Below, in pieces: positions 24,912 through 34,285 of a DNA stretch of 64,000 bases (its first letter is position 1; the number at the start of each line of letters is the position of its first letter). A program made the position numbers and the translations under genes. Where the stretch lies: assembly GCA_964643295.1 (NCBI GenBank), contig CAZXSN010000004.1, positions 29,378 through 93,377 on the forward strand, read 5' to 3'. The notes under the pieces are model-generated. The model did no database searches, was not told where the DNA came from, and worked only from the letters and a program-made list of their open reading frames with translations. This DNA is from Merdiplasma sp964643295. GTDB taxonomy: Bacteria > Bacillota > Clostridia > Lachnospirales > Lachnospiraceae.

Positions 24912-27287
24912 ATGAAGTCGAACACAGGGAAGAAAAAGGTTTCACGTATCTTGTCACTGCTGTTAGCTGCAGTGATGGTGGCAGCTTTACTGGCAGGCTG
25001 CGGAGGATCGAAAAGTGACTCCTCCTCCGGCGGCAGTACCGCCACGGAGGCTGTTACGGAAGCGAAGGACTTGGAAGCGCCAGCTACGGAGGCACCAGCC
25101 GCAGAGGCAGAGACGGAGGCACCGGAGACAGAAGCGGTGACTGAAGCGGCGGCGACGGAAGCGCAGACGGAAGCTGCGGCAGCTGAAGCGGAAACTGAGG
25201 CCGTGACAGAGGCAGAGGCGACGGAAGCGCAGACTGAGGCGGAAGCGGTCGCAGAAGCCACGGAAGCTGAAAGCGATGCGGAGGCTGCACTGGCGGCAGA
25301 GGAAGAAAGCTCGGAGGCTGCGGAGACGGAAGCGGTGACCGAGGCCGCAGAAACTGAGGCAGTAACGGAGGCAGTAACGGAGGCAGCAGCGACCGAAGCA
25401 GGGACTGAGGGAGCGGAAACTGAGGCGGTGACCGAGGCTGCAGCGACCGAAGCAGAGACTGAGGGAGCGGAAACTGAGGCAGTAACGGAGGCAGCAGCGA
25501 CCGAAGCGGTTACCGAGGCCGCAGAAACTGAGGCGGTAACGGAGGCGGTCAGCGAAGCAGCAGAAACTGAGGCTGCACAGACGGAAGGTCAGGAAGAAAG
25601 CACCGAAGGAGAGTCGGATGCGGAAGAACCCGCAGAGGCTCCGGACGCAGCGGTGCTGCCGGGAATTGATGAGAGCGATGTGTTCGCGCAGAATGCCGAC
25701 AGGGATACGGTCAACATTCGTTTCGCGCAGTTTGGCAACAGCGTGGATGACATCGACGGCATGGAAAATGATCCGGTGAAGAAGACCATTGAGGAGACCG
25801 TGAATATCACCCTGGAGTATGATACAGGCACCGACGGCTTTGATGAGCGTATGCAGACAGAGCTCTTTACGGGCGGCGCGGCGGATCTGTTCCCGACCTG
25901 GGGCGAGAGCGAGAAGATCAAAAAGTGGATCGAAGAGGATCTGGTACTAAACATCGCCGAGGTGATCAACGCTGAGCCGGATCGGTATCCGACGTTGTAT
26001 AAGATCATCAACAGCCCGGAATACAAGGCGTACAACAACTACTATTCCGGCGACGAGAACGCCGCTTACGCGATCTACTCCGTGGCGGCCTATTCGGAAC
26101 CGAGCTTTGCCGGTGTGCCCGTTTACAACACGGCCATCTTAAATGAGGTAAACGGCGGGAAAGTCCCGGCCACCGTGGATGAATTCGTGGAGTTTACGAA
26201 GGCCTGCGGAGAAGCCGGGTATGTAGGCTGGTGGCCTCGCAATGACAAGCTGACCAACTGGCAGCAGATCGATAAGACTTTGGCTTCCCCGAGAGGGACC
26301 AGCATTATGCCTCCGAGCGGTGATGCCTGGACCGGCTTTGTGCCGGACGGCGAGATCGGCACCGACAGCGAGCACTGGACGCTTGCCACGGTAAGCGATG
26401 AATCCAAGGAAGTTGTGCGTCAGCTTGCCGATATGTACGCGGCGGGCGGTCTGGATACCAACATCGGCGTCAAGGGTGACTTTGATGATGCGTACTCCGA
26501 TTTCGGCGCAGGAAAGATTGGGGCCGTGGACTTTGGGTTCGGTTATCCGGGTCAGTTCCGCGACTTCTATAAGTCCGCGTGGCTGGCAGCGAATCCGGAC
26601 GCGCAGATGAGCGATCTTACCGTAGGCACGGCTTTGACGGCCGACGGCAGTTATGGAAAGACCTACACGACTGGTACCTGGATCGGGGCGCACTACTTCA
26701 TCCCGACGACCTGCGAGTATCCGGACCGTGTCCTGGATCTGGTAGAGTTTTTAGCCAGCACCAACGGGCAGGATCTGCTGCACAACACGGACAATTACGC
26801 GTTCCGCGAAGACCAGGGCGCGGAGTTCTGGCAGCCGGTCAACGCGGCATATGGCTACAATGACAACCGCTGCAAGTATGTGTGGTTCAGCTATCTGTTC
26901 AGCGGAACAGAGTACGAACTCGATTTCGCGAATAACGACTGGTGGACGGCTGTGTCCCATCCGATCGACAACAGCGACAAGTGGGCTACAGAGGAAGATG
27001 TGCAGCTGGTTGATTACGCGAGAGGCGTTGTCTCCGAATTTGTCGATGAGGCAGTCGGACAGCTTCCCGGCTACTACAACATGGTTTCCCTGGCTCCGGA
27101 AGCGGCGGACATTCGTACCAAGATGCAGGATATCACCAATCAGTATCTGACGCAGATGATCGGCGGCAGGCTGGATATTGATGAGGGATGGGCAGATTAC
27201 GTGAGCGAGTATGAAGCGGCAGGCGCGGCGGATCTGGAGACCATGGTCAACGATGCGATTGCTGCGGCCCGTGAGGCGGCACAGTAA
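24912..27287 (+). CDS. Sugar-binding lipoprotein with long Thr-Glu-Ala repeat stalk
   Basis: Family 1 solute-binding protein (791 residues) of the LplA subgroup, serving the two permeases upstream. Residues 1-30 are a signal peptide with lipobox LAGC (Cys30), so the mature protein is lipid-anchored. Residues about 44-240 are low-complexity, almost only Thr, Glu, Ala and Val. They include roughly three tandem 18-residue units of the form TEAVTEAAATEAxTExAE. The folded binding domain runs from about 265 to the end (DTVNIRFAQFGN onward) and alone has the usual size. The stalk is absent from normal members and would make a long, highly acidic tether in the cell wall. AGGAGGACAGGGAG precedes AUG 24912. 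Confidence 0.92.
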   Translation: MKSNTGKKKVSRILSLLLAAVMVAALLAGCGGSKSDSSSGGSTATEAVTEAKDLEAPATEAPAAEAETEAPETEAVTEAAATEAQTEAAAAEAETEAVTEAEATEAQTEAEAVAEATEAESDAEAALAAEEESSEAAETEAVTEAAETEAVTEAVTEAAATEAGTEGAETEAVTEAAATEAETEGAETEAVTEAAATEAVTEAAETEAVTEAVSEAAETEAAQTEGQEESTEGESDAEEPAEAPDAAVLPGIDESDVFAQNADRDTVNIRFAQFGNSVDDIDGMENDPVKKTIEETVNITLEYDTGTDGFDERMQTELFTGGAADLFPTWGESEKIKKWIEEDLVLNIAEVINAEPDRYPTLYKIINSPEYKAYNNYYSGDENAAYAIYSVAAYSEPSFAGVPVYNTAILNEVNGGKVPATVDEFVEFTKACGEAGYVGWWPRNDKLTNWQQIDKTLASPRGTSIMPPSGDAWTGFVPDGEIGTDSEHWTLATVSDESKEVVRQLADMYAAGGLDTNIGVKGDFDDAYSDFGAGKIGAVDFGFGYPGQFRDFYKSAWLAANPDAQMSDLTVGTALTADGSYGKTYTTGTWIGAHYFIPTTCEYPDRVLDLVEFLASTNGQDLLHNTDNYAFREDQGAEFWQPVNAAYGYNDNRCKYVWFSYLFSGTEYELDFANNDWWTAVSHPIDNSDKWATEEDVQLVDYARGVVSEFVDEAVGQLPGYYNMVSLAPEAADIRTKMQDITNQYLTQMIGGRLDIDEGWADYVSEYEAAGAADLETMVNDAIAAAREAAQ
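25041..25631 (+). repeat. Repetitive Thr/Glu/Ala-coding tract
   Basis: About 590 bp inside the binding-protein gene consisting of degenerate ACGGAGGC-like triplet groups. A clearer 54-bp tandem unit is seen around 25378-25560. Repeats of this kind can change length by slipped pairing. Confidence 0.85.
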
Positions 27288-27386
27288 CCGGTGAAGCAGT
27301 CGGCTGACCGTTTGGAAACTGCAGAAGAAGAAAACCATCCGGCGCAGGATTTTTATGATGCCGGACGGCGGTAAGTGACAGAAATT

Positions 27387-27430
27387 GCGGGGGATCCCTT
27401 CCCTTTCAGAAGGGGTCTTCCCGCTGTTTT
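27387..27430 (+). terminator. Intrinsic terminator of the LplB-type importer operon
   Basis: GCGGG..CCCTTC pairs with GAAGGG..CCCGC at 27387-27424 and is followed by TGTTTTT. It separates the importer operon from the enzyme genes downstream. Confidence 0.88.
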
Positions 27431-27472
27431 TAAATATGGCTTTAAATCATGAGAATAGTAGCAAAGTGGATA

Positions 27473-27502
27473 TTGACGGAAAATGGACAGGTACGATATG
27501 AT
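27473..27502 (+). promoter_or_regulatory. Promoter of the DegT aminotransferase unit
   Basis: TTGACG (27473-27478) and TATGAT (27497-27502) are spaced by 18 bp, about 100 bp before the gene. With the preceding terminator it shows that the enzyme genes form a separate transcription unit. The 315-bp gap holds only these two sites. Confidence 0.65.
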
Positions 27503-27602
27503 GGCAACGAAGCTGCCGGTGCGCTCATCCTAAGATCAGCCGCGAAGACGGACTGATCCTGGAAGGGCCTTAAGTTTACACATGCAAAGGAGGAGATAAA
27601 AT

Positions 27603-28832
27603 ATGCCCCAGGCAAAGCTGTCTGATCCTTCCGGACGCGGAAAGGTCGAAGGTTACAAAGTAATTTTCCCCATGATGCAGCACCCGTATACGGAGGCTGA
27701 GATTCAGGCCGTCGTAAATGTGATGCGCAATGCGGAAGGCCAGACTCAGGGTAAATACCTTGAAAAATTCGAGAAGGATTTCGCCTCTTTCGTTGGCGCC
27801 AAGTATGCTTTCGGCGTCAATAACTGCACCAACGCGCTGAAACTGGCGGCGATCTTCTGTCACATCCATCCCGGGGATGAGGTGATCATTCCCGCTTACA
27901 CCTACTGTGCGACCGCCGTTCCTTTCGGGGATCTGGGGGCCAAGATCGTGTGGGCGGACATCAACCCGGATACCTGGACCATCGATCCTGACGATTTTGA
28001 GCGCAAGATCACGCCGAAGACGAAAGCGGTGGTGGCGGTTCATCTGCTGGGGATCCCCTGTGATATGAAGCGGATTATGGATATCGCCCGGCGCCACGGG
28101 ATCAAGGTGGTGGAGGACTGTGCGCAGGCCATGGACTGCCGCATTGACGGGCAGCACGTGGGCACTTTCGGCGATTTTGGCTGTTTCAGTTTTCACGCCG
28201 CCAAGACAATGACAACCCTGGGCGAGGGCGGTATGTTTGTGTGCAGTGATGATCAGATTGCGCACAGTGTGCCGGGGATCCGTCACAACGGACTCTGCGC
28301 CTATCAGGGTGAGCGGGAGCGTTACTGGGTTCCCGCGATGAGCAACGTGGACGAGTTTCTGGAGGACCGCTGGCCGCAGAACTTCTGTCTGGGCGAGGCG
28401 CAGTGTGCGCTGGGTTCAGAGCAGTTAAAGAGCGTGATCGCAAACAATGAGATCTTAATCGAGCAGGATTTAAAGATCCGCGAGTGGCTCAAAGATCTCC
28501 CGGAAATTTCCTTCCCCGCCATCGTGGAGGGAGGCCGCTACGTTGTGCATCAGTATATCATGCACTATGACGGCAGCAAATACGGGAAGACCCGAGATGA
28601 TCTGCTGGATCTTCTGACACAGAAGTACGGGGTTCGCGCTATCGTGCAGTACTATCCGCTTTACCGGTACCCGCTGTTTCAGAAGAAGGGCATGGGAGCG
28701 CATGACTGCCCGGTGCTGGATGAGTGGTTTGACAACAGTTTTTCGTTCCCGTGGTGGTGCGGCATCGACGACGAAAGCATGCGCATCATGTGCGAAGGTC
28801 TGATCGGCGCCGTCACGGATCTGCGCGGCTAA
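27603..28832 (+). CDS. DegT/DnrJ/EryC1/StrS-family aminotransferase
   Basis: PLP-dependent sugar aminotransferase of 409 residues. The family transfers an amino group to keto-sugars or keto-cyclitols. GVNNCTNALKLAA holds the phosphate-binding Thr, VVEDCAQAMD the PLP-contacting Asp and Gln, and FSFHAAKTMTTLGEGG the Schiff-base lysine K201. AAGGAGGAGATAAAAT precedes AUG 27603. Biosynthetic members act on nucleotide sugars, but no nucleotidyl-sugar genes are nearby. In this import locus it more likely works in reverse or in rearranging an amino sugar, which is inference. Confidence 0.93.
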   Translation: MPQAKLSDPSGRGKVEGYKVIFPMMQHPYTEAEIQAVVNVMRNAEGQTQGKYLEKFEKDFASFVGAKYAFGVNNCTNALKLAAIFCHIHPGDEVIIPAYTYCATAVPFGDLGAKIVWADINPDTWTIDPDDFERKITPKTKAVVAVHLLGIPCDMKRIMDIARRHGIKVVEDCAQAMDCRIDGQHVGTFGDFGCFSFHAAKTMTTLGEGGMFVCSDDQIAHSVPGIRHNGLCAYQGERERYWVPAMSNVDEFLEDRWPQNFCLGEAQCALGSEQLKSVIANNEILIEQDLKIREWLKDLPEISFPAIVEGGRYVVHQYIMHYDGSKYGKTRDDLLDLLTQKYGVRAIVQYYPLYRYPLFQKKGMGAHDCPVLDEWFDNSFSFPWWCGIDDESMRIMCEGLIGAVTDLRG

Positions 28833-28901
28833 GCCTCCGCGCGGCGCAGGAGACAGACAGGAACTTTACAGGGACGAAAAAGCAGCGATCAAAAGGACAG
28901 T

Positions 28902-28965
28902 GGCCGAAAAGGCTAGGGGTTTGCGGGTGCCTTTCAGGGATCCTCGGACGTTGGCTTTTTCGGCC
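28902..28965 (+). promoter_or_regulatory. Possible attenuator hairpin within the enzyme unit
   Basis: GGCCGAAAA (28902-28910) pairs with TTTTCGGCC (28957-28965), with a 46-base loop and TTGTTTT after it. It lies between the DegT and DapA-family genes and could reduce read-through between them. Confidence 0.4.
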
Positions 28966-28998
28966 TTGTTTTGCCATCCCAAAGGGAGGAGAAGGACT

Positions 28999-29904
28999 AT
29001 GGCTTTTGACAAGGCCCGGTTTTGCGGGGTTTTAGCCCCCATCGCAAATCCCTGCAGCGAGGACGATGAGCTGGATTTTGACGCTCTTCAGGCAAACGCG
29101 AAGCGGCTTTTGGAGACCGGTCTTACGGGTCTTTACATCAACGGGGGCACGGGCGACGCGGAGAATCTTACGCAGAAGGAGCGTCTTGCGACGGCGGCGT
29201 ATCTGGTACCGCTTGCGCTGGAGAAAGACAAGATCGCCATCGTTCATGTCGGGCAGACCAGCGAGCGCTGCGCTCTGGAACTTACCCGTCAGGCCGCCTT
29301 GCTGGGGGCACAGGCGGTGGCCAGCATTCCGCCCAGGAAACCCTGGGCGCAGGTCTTAGAATACTACCGGGCGATTGCCGCCGTGGGAGTGCCGGTGATT
29401 GTCTATTACATTCCGGGAGTTACGGGAATGACGGCGGATGTTTCCGCGCTTCGAAGCCTCCTGGACATACCGGGCGTGGCGGGGATAAAGATGAGCGACT
29501 GGAACATTTTTCTTCTGCGCTGTGTTTCCCTGGAGTACCCGCAAAAGATCGTCTATTCCGGGTTTGACGAGATGCTTGTTCCCGCGCTGTATTACGGCGC
29601 GGACGGCTGCATCGGCACCTGGGTCAATCTGCTGCCGACAGTTTATACCAGGATTTATGCTCAGGTTATCGCGGGGAGGATCGATTCCGTGCGTCCGCTT
29701 ACGCAGGAGTTTACCGCCTTTTTGTCGATCGGCTGGAACTATGGCATCCTGGATACGTTTGAGGAGCTGATGCGTGAAAGGGGATACGCGAACCGCTGCT
29801 TTCGAAGGCCCAGTACCTGGAATCCGGGAAAACTTCCCTCCGCTGTCAGGAAGGATCTGCTTAAGCGGCTGGAGAAACTGGAGGAGATGGCGGCGGCGCT
29901 TTAA
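28999..29904 (+). CDS. DapA/NanA-family aldolase or synthase
   Basis: Class I lyase of the dihydrodipicolinate synthase superfamily (301 residues), forming a Schiff base with a 2-oxo acid. The motif NGGTGDAENL (residues 48-57) corresponds to GGTGE, where the second acidic position is Asp here. VIVYYIPGVTG contains the catalytic Tyr and GIKMSDWN the Schiff-base Lys164. The frame extends upstream, but GGGAGGAGAAGG before AUG 28999 marks the start. It is unlikely to be the lysine-pathway DapA, since it sits in a sugar locus and its specificity region differs. A 2-keto-3-deoxy acid or N-acylneuraminate-type lyase is possible. Confidence 0.88.
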   Translation: MAFDKARFCGVLAPIANPCSEDDELDFDALQANAKRLLETGLTGLYINGGTGDAENLTQKERLATAAYLVPLALEKDKIAIVHVGQTSERCALELTRQAALLGAQAVASIPPRKPWAQVLEYYRAIAAVGVPVIVYYIPGVTGMTADVSALRSLLDIPGVAGIKMSDWNIFLLRCVSLEYPQKIVYSGFDEMLVPALYYGADGCIGTWVNLLPTVYTRIYAQVIAGRIDSVRPLTQEFTAFLSIGWNYGILDTFEELMRERGYANRCFRRPSTWNPGKLPSAVRKDLLKRLEKLEEMAAAL

Positions 29905-29925
29905 ACCGCAGAAAGGAGATACCCG

Positions 29926-30840
29926 ATGCAGTATCAGACGATTCCGCACACCGACATGCTTGTCAGCAAAATCTGTCTGGGGACCATGACTTTTGGCAGC
30001 CCTGTGGAAAGACCTGACGCCGTGCGTCTGATCCGGTATGCGCTTGAGAATCAGGGGATTAACTTTATTGATACCGCCAACATGTACGAGGGATACAACC
30101 GCTACGCGGGAAGCGCGGGCGGCGTGGCGGAGGAGATCGTGGGCGAGGCTGTTGAACACCACCGCGCGGAGTACATCGTGGCGACCAAGGTGGGCATGAA
30201 AGTGGGCGAAACACCGGAGGATGAAAATACCAGCCCGGAGGCGATCAAAGTGCAGCTTCGAAGGAGTCTTGCCAGAATGCGCACGGACTATGTCGACGTT
30301 TACTACCTGCATAAGTATGATCCGGATACGAAGCCGCAGGAAATTGCCCGCGCGATGGGGGAGGAACTGCGTGAGGGAACAATCCGCGCCTGGGGCGTCA
30401 GCAATTATTCGGCCTCTCAGCTAAGTGCCCTGCTTAGTGCGGCAAAAGCGGAAGGGGTACCATCTCCGGTTCTTTGCCAGCCGCCGCTTAGCCTGTTAAA
30501 TACTGCCGCCTTGGAGGAACTGATTCCGCTGTGCGTGAAGGAAGGCCTGGGCGTTGTGCCCTACCAGATCTTACAGGGCGGCATGCTGACGGGCAAATAC
30601 CGCCGCGGACAAAAGGCTCCCGCGGGCAGCCGACTGGCGGAGAAGCCGGAATGGATGAAACCGTTTACCGAAGAAACGTTTGACGTAATCGAACGCTGCG
30701 CTGACAAAGCCAGGGCAGAAGGCATCACCATGACTCAGTATGCGCTTCGCTTTGCGCTTTCGCAGCCCGGCGTCGTAAGCGCCCTGGTGGGAGTAAAGAG
30801 GGAAGCGCAGATTGACGAGGCGGCAGGGGCGGCTGACTGA
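29926..30840 (+). CDS. Aldo/keto reductase
   Basis: NADPH-dependent oxidoreductase, 304 residues, of the group acting on sugar aldehydes and ketones. The catalytic tetrad is recognisable: Asp in NFIDTANMYEG, Tyr in the same segment, Lys in IVATKVGMKV and His in VYYLHKYDPD. The cofactor-binding WGVSNYSASQL follows. AAGGAGATACCCG precedes AUG 29926, 21 bp after the lyase gene, so the two are cotranscribed. The C-terminus is slightly short of the usual 320 residues. Confidence 0.93.
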   Translation: MQYQTIPHTDMLVSKICLGTMTFGSPVERPDAVRLIRYALENQGINFIDTANMYEGYNRYAGSAGGVAEEIVGEAVEHHRAEYIVATKVGMKVGETPEDENTSPEAIKVQLRRSLARMRTDYVDVYYLHKYDPDTKPQEIARAMGEELREGTIRAWGVSNYSASQLSALLSAAKAEGVPSPVLCQPPLSLLNTAALEELIPLCVKEGLGVVPYQILQGGMLTGKYRRGQKAPAGSRLAEKPEWMKPFTEETFDVIERCADKARAEGITMTQYALRFALSQPGVVSALVGVKREAQIDEAAGAAD

Positions 30841-30890
30841 AGGCGCCTAAAAGGCAGTGCGCATAAGAAATGCGGAAAGAGGGTTTGAGC

Positions 30891-32699
30891 ATGGCATTCG
30901 CAAACGACAGCATCCAGTGGCGCGGAGCATTTGAACAGGAAATCGTTTACGCGCCAAAGATACGGCCGGGATTTGTCGCCTGGGCCACGGCGTTTCCCTA
31001 TGGGGACGGCACCATCGGACTTTCCTTCGATGAAACGGTCGAAGGGGAGAATCCGGACTTTACTGCGCCTCGTCTGGAATACGCTGAGTCGGCGGGTGTG
31101 CCGGTTTCCTACTGCTCTGTCGAAGGCGGCAGCCCTATTCAGCGGTCTTACCGTGTGTATCTGCGCTCTGCGGACGGAGTGAACTTTACCGAAACCGGAC
31201 GCTGCGCCAGAAAGGACGGTTCTCTATGCAATGCGGGATTTCCGGACGGACGCATCATCGGCTTTGATGTGCCGCGACGCAACGAGGAGGGCACGGGCTG
31301 GGGAGATTTTATCCGGGTGCGGGAAAGCAAAGACGGGGGCAATACCTGGACGGATGTGCGCAGACTGCTTCAGGGGACCTCCCCGTATCTGTGGCGGGTT
31401 AGGCGTCTGGAGGACGGCACTCTGGTGGTGCTGGCCAGTCTGTACGGAACACCCTGGGGACCGGGAAAGGAACGCACAACGCGCAACACCATGCTGCCCG
31501 GCGAGACCTACCAGAACAAAATTCAGCCGTTTTTCTTAACGAGTACGGACGGATACCACTTCAGTGAACCCCATTACGTGCTGCCCGGAATTGGAGCGCA
31601 TGAGTTTGATTTTGCGGAACTTCCCGACGGGCGGCTGCTGTTTGTAGCCGGGGATGTGCAGGGAACTCCCGTGGGCAGGCAGTTTGTGACGCCATCCCCG
31701 GATGGGTGGTTAAACGGAACCCTGTATCCGGTTCGCGTTGGAGCGCCCGAAGATCCAATCCGCGATCCCCAGGGCGGCTATGTCCCGGAGACGATCGCCT
31801 GGGATGCAAAGCATAATTGTCTGGTTGGTTACCGGCGCAACAAATGCTTTTCGCTTTCCAATGACTGCGGGGAAAACTGGATCCGCGTCAGACAGGATTT
31901 TCCGGTTGAGTTTTTATATCAGCCCTATCTGCTTTCTCTGGGTGACGGAAGGTTCGGGCTCTATGGGCATGTAGGGGGAGACAATGCGTTTGGCGAGAGG
32001 GATATGACGATCCAGGCTCAGATCCTTACCCCGGAGTGTGCGCTTGATCTGCCGAAAGCGGCGAGACTTTCGCTGGAACGTATGCTGAGCCCGGATGGGA
32101 GCCGGTATCTGAATTCGTTTCGCGCCCGGCTGACGGCGGGCGGTGTGCCTCTTGCCGGTCAGGAGGTGGAGTTTCGCTTCAACCCTTACTGGAATGAGGA
32201 TGGGAGCGTGAATACCCGCTCCCAGGAGGAGGCGCCGGAGAAACAGTGGGTGCTTACGGATGAGGAGGGATGGGCGGAAGCGAGAGCGGACCAGTATGAC
32301 GGCATCGCGGATATCCACCTTTCCTATACCGTGGATGTGATTTGTCCCGGATCCAGACAGGTGCGCTCCTGTGAGGGCCCGACAATGACCGTCTTAGCCT
32401 TAACCCCCCGCAGGGAGACTGCCTTCCCGTATGATGCCTATTTCGCGGAGGGGAATCTCTATCTTTCCCCGCAGTTTCTGCAGGATTTTCCGCAGAGTAT
32501 GGAGGCCTTGTACCGGGCAAGAAGCAGCCATGATCTTCTGCCGACAGGGGTTCTTTGCGGGGAGGCCGTCGAGCGGCTGTTGGAGTGTGGTGTCTTAGAG
32601 AGGAAAGCGGACGGCACTCTGCACTGGATCCACAGTGTGCATGCACTGCGGCCCCTGAATGAGGTGCGCAGGATGGCCAGCGAGGACTGGTATGTCTGA
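30891..32699 (+). CDS. Asp-box beta-propeller (sialidase-superfamily) protein
   Basis: A 602-residue protein with sialidase-type Asp boxes: SKDGGNTW at residues 146-153 and SNDCGENW at 323-330. This indicates a six-bladed propeller over the first 390 residues. The second part (about 395-600) contains an Ig-like stretch (RARLTAGGVPLAGQEVEFRF) and an alpha-helical end. No RIP arginine motif is seen at the N-terminus, so true sialidase activity is doubtful. No signal peptide is present, so it would act in the cytoplasm. AUG 30891 is chosen over 30870 because AGAGGG lies before it. Probably a glycan-processing enzyme for the imported substrate; the family is not recognised. Confidence 0.72.
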   Translation: MAFANDSIQWRGAFEQEIVYAPKIRPGFVAWATAFPYGDGTIGLSFDETVEGENPDFTAPRLEYAESAGVPVSYCSVEGGSPIQRSYRVYLRSADGVNFTETGRCARKDGSLCNAGFPDGRIIGFDVPRRNEEGTGWGDFIRVRESKDGGNTWTDVRRLLQGTSPYLWRVRRLEDGTLVVLASLYGTPWGPGKERTTRNTMLPGETYQNKIQPFFLTSTDGYHFSEPHYVLPGIGAHEFDFAELPDGRLLFVAGDVQGTPVGRQFVTPSPDGWLNGTLYPVRVGAPEDPIRDPQGGYVPETIAWDAKHNCLVGYRRNKCFSLSNDCGENWIRVRQDFPVEFLYQPYLLSLGDGRFGLYGHVGGDNAFGERDMTIQAQILTPECALDLPKAARLSLERMLSPDGSRYLNSFRARLTAGGVPLAGQEVEFRFNPYWNEDGSVNTRSQEEAPEKQWVLTDEEGWAEARADQYDGIADIHLSYTVDVICPGSRQVRSCEGPTMTVLALTPRRETAFPYDAYFAEGNLYLSPQFLQDFPQSMEALYRARSSHDLLPTGVLCGEAVERLLECGVLERKADGTLHWIHSVHALRPLNEVRRMASEDWYV

Positions 32700-32817
32700 A
32701 AGGGAACGGATTCTTAAAGAGGATCAGGATCCCTCTTAAGGAGCGGGTAAAGTCAAAAACTGTCCGTTTCTCAGCTTTGCCTGCAGCATACGAACAGAGG
32801 AAAGGAGCGGGAAGACA

Positions 32818-34230
32818 ATGGAGGCTGGCGTGACCATCACGCGGGGCGCTTATCCCTGGCAGATTTTTGCACGGGGAGCGGACGGCACCGCAGCCATTTC
32901 CCTGGAAGGGAGCTATCATCTGGTACATCTGTCGCAGGAGCTGCCGCTGCGGTTTGAGAGTGTGCCCTATGCGAAGACAACCGTGAAGGTTAGGATCGCT
33001 CTGGAAAGTACCGGGGAATCGGTCATTCCCTGGACGCAAGGTACGGTGCTTGACGGGGAACACTGGGAGATCACCTTCCCCCATGTCCCGGCGGGAGGTC
33101 TCTACCGCATTGAAACTTACATGGAGTACGAAGGCTGGGACGGCTTATCCTGCACCCGCGGGGATATGGTGCACCATATCGGAGTCGGGGATATCTTTGT
33201 GATCGCGGGCCAGAGCAACGCGGGAGGACGCTCGAAGAACCCGGTGGAAGACGAGCCGGAACTGGGTGTCCATGTGCTGCGTCCAAGCGCCAAGTGGGAT
33301 CTGGCGACACATCCTCTGGGGGAAACCACAGATGCGGTGCATGTGGGCCATTACGAAAATCATAATCCGGGACACAGCCCCTGGCTTCATTTCGCGAAGC
33401 TGTTAAAAAAGAAGCTGGGCTGCCCGATCGGTCTTGTGCCCTGCGCCTACGGCGGGGCGCCGCTTCGCTGGTGGAATCCCCAGGAAAACGGAGCGCTTCT
33501 TGCCAACATGCTGGAGATGTTAAAGGACTATGATATTCATCCGAAGGCCGTACTGTGGGTGCAGGGCGAGGCGGAAGGGTATGAAAACAGTGCAGAGACC
33601 TATCTGGAGCGGTTTTCCTCTTTTGTTGCGCAGACGAGGGAGGCATTAAAGCAGCCCGATCTGCCGTTTCTGACCGTGCAGATCAACCGCTGTATGGAAC
33701 CTTCCGATGAACGGCTGGACCGCCAGTGGGGCATGGTGCGGGAGGCGCAGCGCCAGGCAATGCATTCATTAAGGCACGTGACGGTGGTTCCCTCCACCGA
33801 TCTTTCCCTGTACGACTTTATCCATGACGCCTCGGAGGCCAACCTGGTGATTGGGGAGCGCTGCGCAAGGGCGGCCCTGGCCGAATGTTACCAGCAGGAG
33901 GTGGACTGGATGGCACCGGAGGTGGAATCGGTGAAGCAGACGGCTCCTGATACGGTCAAAGTTTCCTTTTCCCGCATTCGAAACTGGTTAAATACCTATG
34001 AGGTTCCGGCTTCCCTGCTGCCGTTTGACGCCGAGGATGAGGAGGGGTTGATTGCCCCGGCATCTTATGAGACCGGGGTGGACAGCCTGACGATCACTTT
34101 CGCGCGTCCTTTGGGAAAAGGAGCGCGTCTGCACGGAGCCTGGCGCATGAACCCGGGACCTGTCATCCCCTGTGACTGTATGCGGCTGCCGATGCTCTCC
34201 TTTTACGGGGTGCCGGTGAGTCAGGACTGA
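32818..34230 (+). CDS. Sialate O-acetylesterase-like SGNH hydrolase
   Basis: Carbohydrate esterase of 470 residues. Residues 1-120 form a beta-sandwich; the SGNH domain begins GDIFVIAGQSNAGG, with the likely nucleophile Ser133. WVQGEAEGYE is the block containing the conserved Gly and Glu, and DFIHDASEANLVIGE carries the Asp-His pair. It would remove acetyl groups from a sugar. No signal peptide is present, so it acts on imported material. AAAGGAGCGGGAAG precedes AUG 32818. Despite the family name, sialic acid is not implied, since no sialic-acid catabolic set (NanE, NagA, NagB) is here. Confidence 0.88.
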   Translation: MEAGVTITRGAYPWQIFARGADGTAAISLEGSYHLVHLSQELPLRFESVPYAKTTVKVRIALESTGESVIPWTQGTVLDGEHWEITFPHVPAGGLYRIETYMEYEGWDGLSCTRGDMVHHIGVGDIFVIAGQSNAGGRSKNPVEDEPELGVHVLRPSAKWDLATHPLGETTDAVHVGHYENHNPGHSPWLHFAKLLKKKLGCPIGLVPCAYGGAPLRWWNPQENGALLANMLEMLKDYDIHPKAVLWVQGEAEGYENSAETYLERFSSFVAQTREALKQPDLPFLTVQINRCMEPSDERLDRQWGMVREAQRQAMHSLRHVTVVPSTDLSLYDFIHDASEANLVIGERCARAALAECYQQEVDWMAPEVESVKQTAPDTVKVSFSRIRNWLNTYEVPASLLPFDAEDEEGLIAPASYETGVDSLTITFARPLGKGARLHGAWRMNPGPVIPCDCMRLPMLSFYGVPVSQD

Positions 34231-34285
34231 AAAGAAAAAACAGTGCTGCGCAAAGCAAATTTTCCAACAGGAGAAATGTGGATTT

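Noticed and set aside
24368..25261. Long minus-strand frame rich in Ala, Ser and Val opposite the repeat tract
   Set aside because: It is the antisense reading of the Thr-Glu-Ala repeat and of the permease gene; it has no ribosome site and its composition follows from the repeat.
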